Origin: an uncultured Collinsella sp.
Lineage (GTDB): Bacteria; Actinomycetota; Coriobacteriia; Coriobacteriales; Coriobacteriaceae
Direction: 5' to 3'
Assembly (NCBI GenBank): GCA_958435545.1
Contig: CAUBGU010000031.1
Coordinates: 1-16,227, forward strand
Length of the DNA stretch: 16,227 bases
Shown here: in pieces, positions 6,654 through 13,882 of the stretch
How the letters are laid out: each line of letters begins with the position of its first letter
Position numbering within the stretch: position 1 is the stretch's first letter
Program-made: the position numbers and the translations under genes
Notes under the pieces: generated by a model
Told to the model about the DNA's origin: nothing
What the model saw: only the letters and a program-made list of their open reading frames with translations
Databases searched by the model: none

Positions 6654-6659
6654 ATATTA
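6654..6659 (-). promoter_or_regulatory. Weak candidate -10 for the argG leader transcript
   Basis: On the - strand this reads TAATAT, with TTGTGC 16 bases upstream, and would start transcription near 6647, about 100 bases before the leader ORF. Two AATTCAAAT sequences (6581-6589 and 6688-6696) flank it and might be regulator half-sites. A hairpin ACGGC/GCCGT (6618-6633) also lies in this stretch. All of this is tentative. Confidence 0.25.
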
Positions 6660-6783
6660 CGATAAAGTGCACGCTGCACAAGCGACAAATTCAAATTTCT
6701 GAAAAGTTTTTTCATTAGTTTGTGAATTGCAGTGCAAATACGCACCATTCCTGCGAAAATACGCTCGACTACTAGTTGATGGT

Positions 6784-6789
6784 TATAAC
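6784..6789 (+). promoter_or_regulatory. Candidate -10 element of the HAD phosphatase gene
   Basis: TATAAC matches five of six consensus bases and would start transcription near 6796, about 30 bases before the ATG. No convincing -35 is seen at the standard distance. Confidence 0.4.
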
Positions 6790-6824
6790 GTCTGAAACGA
6801 TCTCGAAACGAAAGGCGCTTTTTT

Positions 6825-7652
6825 ATGCAAACTTACGAATCGGACGCCAACATCGGCAACATTAAGATTCTCGCCGTCGATATGGACAAGACGCTGCTGA
6901 CCGACGAGCGTGTGCTGCCCCAGGGTCTTGATGAGCGCCTGGACAAGCTCGCCGACGCCGGCATCGTATTCTGCCCCGCCAGCGGACGTCCCGCCCCCAA
7001 GCTCGAGGAGATGTTCGAGGGCATCAAGAACCGCCTCGCCTTTTGTCCCGACAACGGAGCGTGCGTGATCTATCGCGGCAGCTATATCTATAAGAGCAAT
7101 ATTGACGTGGAGCTGTATCAGCAGGTCTTGAACCGTGCCTCGGAGGATCCTCGCGCTGTCCCCGTCCTGTGCTGCTTCGACGAGTTCTACGTGCTTGCCC
7201 GCGACCATCAATACCACGACGAGATCAGCGTCTACTACAACACAATCAACTACGTCGACAGCTTTGAGGGCATTGATTTCGAGTCCAACAAGATTTCGGT
7301 CTTCTTCCCCGGCTACGACGCCGAGCCCGCTTTCCGCGAGACCTATAGCCCCGAGTTCTCGGACAAGCTCTACGTCACCAACGCCGGGCGCGAGTGGATC
7401 GACTTTATGAACCTGGGCGTCGACAAGGGCGCCGGCGTCGCGCACCTGTGCGAGCACCTGGGTATCGATATTGCCGATGCTGCCGCCGTGGGTGATACCT
7501 ACAACGACATCCCCATGCTGGAGCGCGTCGGTCACAGCTTTATCGTGGACAACGCCGAGGAGCATATGAACGCGCACGCCAAGTGGCGCATTCCGAGCAA
7601 CAACGACGGGGGCGTACTGACGCTCATCGACGCCATCCTGGCGGCTCGTTAA
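6825..7652 (+). CDS. HAD-superfamily hydrolase, subfamily IIB (Cof-like phosphatase)
   Basis: The 275-residue protein has all four HAD motifs in order. Motif I is AVDMDKTLL with nucleophile Asp19 and acid/base Asp21; motif II is ASGR with Ser53; motif III has Lys201 in GVDKGAGV; motif IV is GDTYNDIPML with Asp224 and Asp228. The long insert between motifs II and III is the C2B cap of Cof-type sugar-phosphate or phosphorylated-metabolite phosphatases. Motif I has Lys in place of the usual Gly after the second Asp (DMDK, not DMDG). The substrate cannot be told. The ATG follows AAAGG with 9-base spacing. The gene is monocistronic, with the 126-base inverted-repeat element just downstream. Confidence 0.9.
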   Translation: MQTYESDANIGNIKILAVDMDKTLLTDERVLPQGLDERLDKLADAGIVFCPASGRPAPKLEEMFEGIKNRLAFCPDNGACVIYRGSYIYKSNIDVELYQQVLNRASEDPRAVPVLCCFDEFYVLARDHQYHDEISVYYNTINYVDSFEGIDFESNKISVFFPGYDAEPAFRETYSPEFSDKLYVTNAGREWIDFMNLGVDKGAGVAHLCEHLGIDIADAAAVGDTYNDIPMLERVGHSFIVDNAEEHMNAHAKWRIPSNNDGGVLTLIDAILAAR

Positions 7653-7659
7653 ACTCGCC

Positions 7660-7785
7660 GCCATGCCCGGGGCCGGCCGTTTGATTTTTGTTCGGTCAGG
7701 TCCTGGGCTCGCTCGAAGAGCACATTAAGTGCTCTTCGGCTCGTGCGGAATCTACAAAAATCAAACGGCCGGCCCCGGGCATGGC
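7660..7785. repeat. 126-base element with perfect 32-base terminal inverted repeats
   Basis: Bases 7660-7691 are the exact reverse complement of 7754-7785 (32 of 32). Each arm runs from GC-rich (GCCATGCCCGGGGCCGG) to T-rich (TTTGATTTTTGT) towards the middle. The 62-base centre holds a second perfect 10-bp hairpin (CGAAGAGCAC at 7714-7723 with 7729-7738, loop ATTAA). It lies between the convergent HAD and polA genes. No clear target-site duplication is visible at the edges. It could be a dispersed palindromic repeat, a miniature mobile element, a transcription barrier or a structured RNA. No ORF is present. Confidence 0.75.
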
Positions 7786-7853
7786 TACGTTGACTTGCTT
7801 GCCGCATGGATGGCGTCTTGGCGCCTAGATACTTTGGCTGATTTTTATTGAAC

Positions 7854-7895
7854 GAAGGACGCTCCTTGTTGATGAGGGGCGTCCTTCTGGTTTTG
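7854..7895 (+). terminator. Hairpin between HAD gene and polA, terminator on the + strand
   Basis: GAAGGACGC (7854-7862) pairs with 7879-7887 across a 16-base loop and is followed on the + strand by TGGTTTTGG. The - strand side lacks a T-run. It would stop + strand transcripts that pass the inverted-repeat element, and it lies 35 bases beyond the polA stop, so it may also fold at the polA mRNA 3' end. Confidence 0.55.
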
Positions 7896-7921
7896 GTTAC
7901 TTTGGAATTGTGGTCGTGCCC

Positions 7922-10672
7922 TTACTTGGCGTCTGCCCAGGTCACTCCAGTCGAAGCTTCGGCGATTAGAGGGACGCGGAGGTCTACTACGTGTTCCATG
8001 ACGTCGCGGACCATGGCGGTGAGGCGCTCGACTTCGTCGACGGGGCACTCAAAGTCCAGTTCGTCGTGCACCTGTAAGATCATGTGGGCGGCAAAGCCCT
8101 CTTCTTCCAGGCGGCGGCTTACGCGGGCCATGGCGATCTTGATGATGTCGGCCGCGGTGCCCTGCATGGGATGGTTCATGGCCGTGCGCTCGCCAAAGCC
8201 GCGAAGTTGCGGATTTTTGGCCTTGAGCTCGGGAATATGGCGTCTGCGGCCATACATGGTCTCGGCGTAGCCCGTCTGCTTGGCACGTGCCACCACGCTG
8301 TCGAGGAACATACGCACGCCCGGATAGGCCTCGTAGTAACGGTCGATCATGTCGCGTGCCTCGACCATCGAGATATGCAGCGACTGCGACAGGCCGTAGG
8401 CCTGCTGACCATACACGATGCCAAAGTTCACGGCCTTGGCGCGACTGCGCAGGTCGGGCGTTACCTCGGACACCGGCACACCAAACACGCGCGCCGCCGT
8501 CTCGGCATGGAAGTCCTCGCCCTCGTTAAAGGCGCGCACCAAGTGCTCGTCACCCGAGAGATGTGCCAGCAGACGCAGCTCTATCTGCGAGTAGTCCACC
8601 GCCAAAAAGACGCTTCCTTCGCCTGCCGAAAACGCCGTCTTGACGGTACGACCCAGCTCCGAGCGCGTCGGGATGTTCTGCAGGTTCGGGTCGCTCGAGG
8701 ACAGACGCCCCGTTGCCGTGATGGTCTGATTGTACGTGGTGTGCACGCGACCGTCACCACGGCGCAGCGGGCCCAGCGTATCCAGATAGGTGGACTTGAT
8801 TTTGGACTTTTCACGCCAATCCAAGATCAGACGCACGATTTCGTGGTCGCGGGCAAGGTCGCTCAACACCTTGGCGTTGGTCGAATAGTAGCCGCGCTTA
8901 GTCTTCTTGAGGCCCTTGGTCGGAAGCCCCATCACATCAAAGAGCACATGCGACAGCTGCATGGGACTGCCGATGTTAAAGGTCTCGTCACCCGCCAGGT
9001 CGCGAATACTGCGCTCAACCTCGGTAATCTGGGTCGCCAGACCCTCGGACAGACTGTGCAGGCGGTCGGGATCCACGAGCATGCCCGCGCGCTCCATCTT
9101 GGCAAGCACCGGCACGAGCGGCATCTCGATGCCATCGAACACGTTGGCGGCATTCTCGAGGGCCATGCGGTCGCGCAGCGGTGCGACCAGCACCAGCGTC
9201 AAGGCCGCCGTGCGAGCGGCAGGCGCCGGAGCGTCCTCACCAGCACCCTCTGCGCCGCGCGCCGCAGGCAGCGCCATCTGCAGATACGTATCGGCCAGAT
9301 ATGCCTCATCGAACTCGGAGCGATCGGAATCCAGCAGATAGGCAGCGACCACGGTATCGAAGATACGCGTGGAATCGGTAGCGAGCGGATCCATGAGCTC
9401 GAGTTCAGAAGAATCGATGGGCGAAAGCTCGTGCAACAACGCCTTCATATCCGGGCTCGCCACGCGGCCCTCCACAAACAGGCGCGCAAGCACGCCGGCA
9501 ATCACGCCGTGGGCGAAGTTGAAGCCATCGACTACGGCAGTGGTACCGCCGTCGCCCTCCTCGAGCGCGAACAGGCCCTTGGACGTCGCCAACCACAGCG
9601 TGCGCGTCAGTCCAAAGAGCGCGCCCTCTTCCTTGTCGTCGTCCACCACGGCGGCGACCCACTCGCCGGCATCAATCGCGCGGGAAACCTCAGCCGCAAC
9701 GGCACCAAGCGCGTCGGCATCGCCGGCGGCTGCGCGAACCATCGCAGGTATCTCAAACACACTGGAGGCAGCAGCAGCCCCGCCCTCGCCGCCGATCAGC
9801 GCCAAGAAACGGTTCTGCATGGCGGTGATACCAAGCGTGCCCAGCGCCGCGGACACTTCGTCGGCAGAAAACGCCGGGAAGGACGTTTCGTCAAAGTCGA
9901 GCTCGACGGGCGCATCGGTGCGAATGGTTGCGACCTTGCGGCTCAGCAGCGCATCGTCGATGTGCGCACGCAGGTTCTCGCCCATCTTGCCCTTGACCTC
10001 GTCGGCATGCGCGATGACCTCGTCCAAGCTGCCGTACTGTGCGATGAGCGCGCTCGCCTTTTTGGGGCCGATGCCCGGTACGCCGGGAATGTTGTCCGAC
10101 GTATCGCCCTTTAGACCGTAAAAATCGGGCACGAGCGCCGGCGTAATGCCGTGATACAGGTCGTCCACGCTCTCGGGCGTCATGATCGCCACGTCGGACA
10201 GGCCCTTGCGGGTCGAGACCACGTTGACGTGCTCGGTCACGAGTTGATACATGTCGCGGTCGCCGGTCACCAGCAGCATGTCGCAGCCGGCCTCTTCACC
10301 CAGGCGCGCCATGGTTCCCAGGATATCGTCGCCTTCCCAGCCCTCGGACTGCAGAATCGGCACGTTGAGCGCGGTGAGCAGCTCCTTGATCATCGGAAAC
10401 TGCGCATGCAGATCGGGGTCCATGGGCGGGCGTTGCGCCTTATACTGCGGCAGCATCTCCATGCGCACGCGCGGTTTGCCCTTGTCAAACGCCACGACCA
10501 CACCGTCGGGGTTAAAGGCATCGATCATCTTAAGAAACATGTTCAGAAAGCCAAAGATCGCGTTGGTGGGGCGCCCGTCCGGCGCATTCATGGTGGGCGG
10601 CACGGCGTGGAAGGCGCGGTGCATGAGCGAGTTGCCGTCGATAACGGCAAAGGTGCGGCGCTTGTCAGACAT
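7922..10672 (-). CDS. polA: DNA polymerase I
   Basis: The 916-residue enzyme fills gaps and removes RNA primers in replication and repair. The N-terminal 5'-nuclease domain (about 1-290) has VIDGNSLMHRAFHA, TGDRD and the helix-hairpin-helix DNIPGVPGIGPKKA (193-206). The middle domain (about 300-490) is a degenerate proofreading domain: around residue 340 VAAVVDDDKEEG replaces the Asp-x-Glu metal site, so 3'-5' exonuclease activity is probably absent. The polymerase domain has motif A AVDYSQIELR (Asp693), motif B with Arg742, Lys746, Phe750 and Tyr754, and motif C QVHDELD (His869, Asp870, Glu871). The ATG at 10670-10672 has GAGG eight bases upstream. A GTG 13 codons earlier coincides with the likely transcription start, so it is less likely. 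Confidence 0.97.
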   Translation of the reverse strand: MSDKRRTFAVIDGNSLMHRAFHAVPPTMNAPDGRPTNAIFGFLNMFLKMIDAFNPDGVVVAFDKGKPRVRMEMLPQYKAQRPPMDPDLHAQFPMIKELLTALNVPILQSEGWEGDDILGTMARLGEEAGCDMLLVTGDRDMYQLVTEHVNVVSTRKGLSDVAIMTPESVDDLYHGITPALVPDFYGLKGDTSDNIPGVPGIGPKKASALIAQYGSLDEVIAHADEVKGKMGENLRAHIDDALLSRKVATIRTDAPVELDFDETSFPAFSADEVSAALGTLGITAMQNRFLALIGGEGGAAAASSVFEIPAMVRAAAGDADALGAVAAEVSRAIDAGEWVAAVVDDDKEEGALFGLTRTLWLATSKGLFALEEGDGGTTAVVDGFNFAHGVIAGVLARLFVEGRVASPDMKALLHELSPIDSSELELMDPLATDSTRIFDTVVAAYLLDSDRSEFDEAYLADTYLQMALPAARGAEGAGEDAPAPAARTAALTLVLVAPLRDRMALENAANVFDGIEMPLVPVLAKMERAGMLVDPDRLHSLSEGLATQITEVERSIRDLAGDETFNIGSPMQLSHVLFDVMGLPTKGLKKTKRGYYSTNAKVLSDLARDHEIVRLILDWREKSKIKSTYLDTLGPLRRGDGRVHTTYNQTITATGRLSSSDPNLQNIPTRSELGRTVKTAFSAGEGSVFLAVDYSQIELRLLAHLSGDEHLVRAFNEGEDFHAETAARVFGVPVSEVTPDLRSRAKAVNFGIVYGQQAYGLSQSLHISMVEARDMIDRYYEAYPGVRMFLDSVVARAKQTGYAETMYGRRRHIPELKAKNPQLRGFGERTAMNHPMQGTAADIIKIAMARVSRRLEEEGFAAHMILQVHDELDFECPVDEVERLTAMVRDVMEHVVDLRVPLIAEASTGVTWADAK

Positions 10673-10714
10673 ATTGAATACCTCGCTTTGGGCTGGGCAC
10701 GGTTTGCTCACACC

Positions 10715-10720
10715 AGTTTA
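10715..10720 (-). promoter_or_regulatory. Candidate -10 element of polA
   Basis: On the - strand this reads TAAACT (four of six consensus bases, TAnnnT form) and would start transcription near 10708, about 35 bases before the chosen polA ATG. No strong -35 is seen. Confidence 0.3.
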
Positions 10721-10780
10721 CACGCTCCCCGCCCCGCGGCCACCGCACATCAGGCTTCCCTGCCGCCGCGGGCCCGCGCG

Positions 10781-10789
10781 TGATACGAT
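10781..10789 (+). promoter_or_regulatory. Candidate extended -10 promoter of the M18 aminopeptidase gene
   Basis: TGATACGAT is an extended -10 (TGn + TACGAT), giving a start near 10796 and a 5' UTR of about 43 bases. An in-frame upstream ATG (10788) overlaps this element, which argues against using it as the protein start. Confidence 0.5.
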
Positions 10790-10838
10790 GGCTCACGGTA
10801 CATCAACCAGCACGATCGATCCGAAAGGAGCCTGCGTC

Positions 10839-12236
10839 ATGGAGCGTCCCTGCGCATGGAAAAAGTACACGCCACAGCAAGTCGAGGAACTCGAGGAGCT
10901 TTGCCGCGGCTATAAGCAGTTTTTGAGCGAGAATAAGACCGAGCGCCTGTGCGTCAAGACCGGCATCAAGATGGCCGAGGAGGCGGGCTACGTCGACTTG
11001 GAGACCGTGATTGCCGAGGGCCGCACGCTCAAGGCCGGCGACAAGGTGTACGCCGCCAATCACGGCAAAGACCTCATGCTCGTCAACCTGGGCACCGTCC
11101 CGCTCGAGCAGGGCTTTAACATCCTGGGTGCTCACGTGGACTCGCCGCGCCTGGACCTTAAGCAGAATCCCGCCTTCGAGGCCGGCGACATGGCCTACCT
11201 CGACACGCACTACTACGGCGGCGTCAAGAGCTACCACTGGGTGGCCTCCCCGCTTGCACTCGTGGGCGTCATCTGCAAAAAGGACGGCACCACCGTCGAC
11301 ATCAACATCGGCGACAAGGCAGACGATCCGGTCTTTACCATCTCCGACCTGCTGATCCACCTCTCGAGCGAGCAGATGTCCAAGCCCGCCAAGGACGCCG
11401 TCGACGCCGAGATCCTCGACGTGATCGTGGGCGGCCGTCCCGTCAAGTTTGACGAGGACGACAAGGACGCTCCCAAGGAGCCCGTCAAGCAGATGTTCCT
11501 GGACATCCTCAAGGAGCAGTACGGCGTCGAGGAGGAGGACTTCCTCTCCGCCGAGATCGAGGTCGTGCCCGCCGGTCCCGCCCGCGACATGGGCCTCGAC
11601 CGCTCCATGATTTTGGGCTATGGCCACGACGATCGTGTCTGCGCCTATCCGTCCATGCTCGCCCAGATCGACGTCGCCAACGTGGAGCGCACGAGCATCA
11701 CGCTCATCGTCGATAAGGAGGAGATCGGCTCCGTGGGTGCCACCGGTATGACGAGCCGCTTCTTCGAGAACACCGTCGCCGAGATCATGACGCTCGCCGG
11801 CGAGGATAGCCCGCTGGCCCTGCGCCGCGCGCTCGCCCGCAGCCGCATGCTCTCCTCCGACGTGTCCGCCGGTTTCGACCCGGGCTATGCCGGCAAGTTC
11901 GAGACGAAGAACGCCGCCTTTATGGGTCGTGGCCTGTGCTTTAACAAGTACACGGGCAGCCGCGGCAAGGGCGGTTCCAACGACGCCGATGCCGAGTACG
12001 TGGCCCTCGTCCGCGACATCATGGACGAGGCCGGCGTGGACTTCCAGACCTGTGAGCTCGGTCGCGTCAACGCGGGCGGTGGCGGCACCATCGCCTACAT
12101 CATGGCCAAGTACGGCATGAACGTCATCGACTCCGGCGTTGCCGTCCTGTCCATGCACGCCCTGTGGGAGGTCGCCAACAAGGCCGATATCTACGAGGCC
12201 TACCGCGGCTACAAGGCCTTCATCGAGCGAGCCTAA
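10839..12236 (+). CDS. M18-family zinc aminopeptidase
   Basis: The 465-residue protein is a cytoplasmic metallo-aminopeptidase of the M18 (aspartyl aminopeptidase / aminopeptidase I) family. It releases N-terminal residues, often acidic ones, from peptides. Metal and catalytic residues are visible: His99 and Asp101 in GAHVDSPRLDLK, Asp264-Asp265 in GYGHDDRVCAYPSM, Glu294-Glu295 in VDKEEIGSVGATG, Asp341 in SSDVSAGFDP and His440 in SMHALWEV. The length fits the bacterial M18 enzymes annotated as aminopeptidase 1 (ApeA-like). The ATG follows AAAGGAG (10824-10830) with 8-base spacing. The gene is divergent from polA with its own promoter, and a large hairpin with a T-run follows the stop. Exact specificity is unknown. 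Confidence 0.93.
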   Translation: MERPCAWKKYTPQQVEELEELCRGYKQFLSENKTERLCVKTGIKMAEEAGYVDLETVIAEGRTLKAGDKVYAANHGKDLMLVNLGTVPLEQGFNILGAHVDSPRLDLKQNPAFEAGDMAYLDTHYYGGVKSYHWVASPLALVGVICKKDGTTVDINIGDKADDPVFTISDLLIHLSSEQMSKPAKDAVDAEILDVIVGGRPVKFDEDDKDAPKEPVKQMFLDILKEQYGVEEEDFLSAEIEVVPAGPARDMGLDRSMILGYGHDDRVCAYPSMLAQIDVANVERTSITLIVDKEEIGSVGATGMTSRFFENTVAEIMTLAGEDSPLALRRALARSRMLSSDVSAGFDPGYAGKFETKNAAFMGRGLCFNKYTGSRGKGGSNDADAEYVALVRDIMDEAGVDFQTCELGRVNAGGGGTIAYIMAKYGMNVIDSGVAVLSMHALWEVANKADIYEAYRGYKAFIERA

Positions 12237-12249
12237 CCAACCCTTCATC

Positions 12250-12324
12250 AGTTGCGGTGAAATACGGACTAAACTGGCCCATAAACGGCCAAAACAGACC
12301 GTATTCCACCGCAACTTCCTTTTT
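12250..12324 (+). terminator. Compound palindrome and terminator after the aminopeptidase gene
   Basis: Bases 12250-12267 pair with 12299-12316 over 18 positions, with a single A-C mismatch (12260/12306). Within the 31-base loop a smaller hairpin TGGCC/GGCCA forms. TTCCTTTTT follows on the + strand, so it should terminate the aminopeptidase transcript. In the - strand RNA the mismatch becomes a G-U pair, so that strand is fully paired. It ends just upstream of the yaaA ribosome-binding site. The two-level architecture resembles the element at 7660-7785, though the sequence differs. Confidence 0.65.
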
Positions 12325-12339
12325 GGCAGAGGAGAGTCC

Positions 12340-13149
12340 ATGCTGCAGGTCATCATTTCGCCCGCCAAGCAGATGCGCGCGGCCCAAGATGCTTTTGAAG
12401 TCCTGGACATACCGCCTTTTGCGCACGAAACGGCTCGCCTCCACCGCGCACTGCTAGATATCGAACGAAATGAAGGCAGCGGCGGTCTGCAGACGCTATG
12501 GAACGTAAGTGACAAACTGCTGGGGCCTTGCCTCAACACCCTGCATGAGTTCGGGCCCATCCTGAAAAACGGCGATCTCGACAATCCCGCACTCGCCCGA
12601 CACCTCTCCCCCGCCGTCATGTCCTACCACGGCATCCAATACCAAAGTATGGCGCCCGAGGTCATGGATGCCGCACAGCTCGACTGGCTGCAAAACCATC
12701 TCTGGATCCTCTCGGGCCTTTACGGATGCGTACGCCCCTTTCATGCCGTTGAACCGTATCGGCTGGAGATGGGCGCAAAGCTTGCCGTCGACGATGCCCG
12801 AGACCTCTACGCGTTTTGGGGCGACAAGCTCGCACGGACCATCGCTCCGGCGAGCTCCAACGCTACGATCGTCAATCTCGCCAGCGCGGAGTACGCCAAA
12901 GCCGTTCTGCCCCACCTCGCGGGCGACGCCACAGTCGTCACGTGCCTCTTTGGTGAAGGCATCCGCAACGGCAAGCCCATCCAGCGCTCGACCGCCAGCA
13001 AAAAGGCGCGCGGCTCCATGGTGCGCTGGATGGCGGAAAACAAGGTCGAGGATGTAAGCGGGCTCACCGCATTCGACGTTGGCTATCGTCACCTTCCCGA
13101 GCTTTCAAATAAAAACACTTTGGTCTTCCTGAACGAACGGGCCTTGTAG
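12340..13149 (+). CDS. yaaA: Peroxide-stress protein YaaA (DUF328/UPF0246)
   Basis: The 269-residue cytoplasmic protein belongs to the YaaA family. In E. coli it is induced by peroxide, limits free intracellular iron and binds DNA. Family marks are IISPAKQM at the N-terminus, LSPAVMSYHGIQYQSM (89-104), ILSGLYGCVRPFHAVEPYRLEMG (123-145), DLYAFWGDKL (155-164), VNLASAEYAKAV and KKARGSMVRWM (221-231). The length is normal. The ATG has GAGGAG close upstream. The strong hairpin before it suggests separate transcription from the aminopeptidase gene, but no clear promoter was found, so readthrough is possible. The role in this organism is inferred from the family. Confidence 0.93.
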   Translation: MLQVIISPAKQMRAAQDAFEVLDIPPFAHETARLHRALLDIERNEGSGGLQTLWNVSDKLLGPCLNTLHEFGPILKNGDLDNPALARHLSPAVMSYHGIQYQSMAPEVMDAAQLDWLQNHLWILSGLYGCVRPFHAVEPYRLEMGAKLAVDDARDLYAFWGDKLARTIAPASSNATIVNLASAEYAKAVLPHLAGDATVVTCLFGEGIRNGKPIQRSTASKKARGSMVRWMAENKVEDVSGLTAFDVGYRHLPELSNKNTLVFLNERAL

Positions 13150-13189
13150 GACCACCGCTACTCTTGAATGTACTGCCTAGGCACGACGT

Positions 13190-13711
13190 CTATTCCGCCA
13201 AGCCGTCGGCTTTGGCAATTTCATTTGTCGTGCCGTCCTGATAGGTAATCTTGACATGCTCAACCTCGGACACCTTGACGCCCGACGGAGGCTCCAGACG
13301 CCATTCCGCCAGGGCGATATCCATGGTCGTGGGCACATCTCCTTGATCTTTGAGCTTCACCGTCAGCGTTTTGAGCGCCGCGTCAAACGTCACGCGTTCG
13401 ATTTCTTCGCCTGGAATGGACCCACCACTCAGCTGCAACTGCACAAACTCATCGCGCGGGTACCAATAATCGCCCGGAATGGCGAGCGTATTGGCATTAC
13501 CGCCAGTACTCCTCACCGCCATAATCGGTAGGCTATCATCGGCCTCAAACTCCCAGGCAGCGCCGCCGCGACCGCCAAACGTCCAAATACAAAAGGCAAT
13601 CACCAGCACGGCAAGCACCGCAAAGCCAATCGCGACCAACCCATGGTGCGCACGGCCCTCCTCGGCCGATATGTCCCATTGCGTCTCTCGATATAGATGC
13701 TTGTCTTCCAT
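13190..13711 (-). CDS. Single-pass membrane protein of unknown function
   Basis: The 173-residue product has a charged cytoplasmic N-terminus (1-22), one strongly hydrophobic segment at about 24-45 (GLVAIGFAVLAVLVIAFCIW), a Gly-rich linker and a probably extracytoplasmic domain of about 125 residues. This domain alternates hydrophobic and polar residues (ERVTFDAALKTLTVKLKD, HVKITYQDGTTNEI), suggesting beta-sheet. No lipobox, catalytic motif or known domain was recognised. The ATG (13709-13711) has GGGGAGG five bases upstream, which overrides the much longer open frame running on through the thiC riboswitch. It converges with yaaA, 40 bases away, and diverges from thiC. A TACGAT (13745-13750, - strand) may be its -10. 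Confidence 0.75.
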   Translation of the reverse strand: MEDKHLYRETQWDISAEEGRAHHGLVAIGFAVLAVLVIAFCIWTFGGRGGAAWEFEADDSLPIMAVRSTGGNANTLAIPGDYWYPRDEFVQLQLSGGSIPGEEIERVTFDAALKTLTVKLKDQGDVPTTMDIALAEWRLEPPSGVKVSEVEHVKITYQDGTTNEIAKADGLAE

Positions 13712-13744
13712 GTACGCCTCCCCACAGGCACGTTCGTTAGGCCA

Positions 13745-13750
13745 ATCGTA
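13745..13750 (-). promoter_or_regulatory. Candidate -10 of the unknown membrane-protein gene
   Basis: On the - strand this reads TACGAT, giving a start near 13738 and a short 27-base leader. It lies only 12 bases from the thiC -10 candidate on the other strand, so the two divergent promoters overlap. Confidence 0.35.
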
Positions 13751-13761
13751 CCCATTCAGGC

Positions 13762-13767
13762 TATACT
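13762..13767 (+). promoter_or_regulatory. Candidate -10 element of thiC
   Basis: TATACT matches five of six consensus bases and would start transcription near 13774, about ten bases before the riboswitch aptamer. No good -35 is seen. Confidence 0.45.
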
Positions 13768-13783
13768 TGAGCCCACTACATAA

Positions 13784-13878
13784 ACGGGGAGCTTGCAGGA
13801 CCAGACGGCAGGCTGAGATTGGGCGCGCCCGCCCTGACCCGCAAACCTGATATGGGTAATGCCAACGAAGGGAGCCGT
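13784..13878 (+). ncRNA. TPP riboswitch (THI element) of thiC
   Basis: The conserved parts of the thiamine-pyrophosphate aptamer appear in order. These are ACGGGGAGC at the start, GCTGAGA (13812-13818), GACCC, ACCTGAT (13845-13851), GGGTAATGCC (13854-13863) and GAAGGGA. ACGG (13784-13787) and CCGT (13875-13878) can close the P1 helix. The AAGGGAG at 13868-13874 is both the conserved 3' aptamer element and the only Shine-Dalgarno sequence for thiC, 8 bases before its ATG. Ligand binding should therefore hide the ribosome site directly, with no separate expression platform. This mode is established for some actinobacterial TPP switches. Confidence 0.95.
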
Positions 13879-13882
13879 GCCA

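Noticed and set aside
6407..6718. 103-codon + strand frame in the argG-HAD gap
   Set aside because: It starts at GTG with no Shine-Dalgarno, shows no recognisable motif, and covers the argG leader elements on the other strand.
8084..10114. 676-codon open frame opposite polA
   Set aside because: Very long, but it is the expected result of codon bias in GC-rich DNA; polA motifs are complete on the - strand.
10673..10711. Upstream GTG start for polA
   Set aside because: It would begin at or before the likely transcription start, and the later ATG has a proper SD.
10803..12620. 605-codon open frame opposite the aminopeptidase and yaaA
   Set aside because: It runs across two confirmed genes and the hairpin between them, and its composition (Val, Gly, Asp, His) is that of a shadow.
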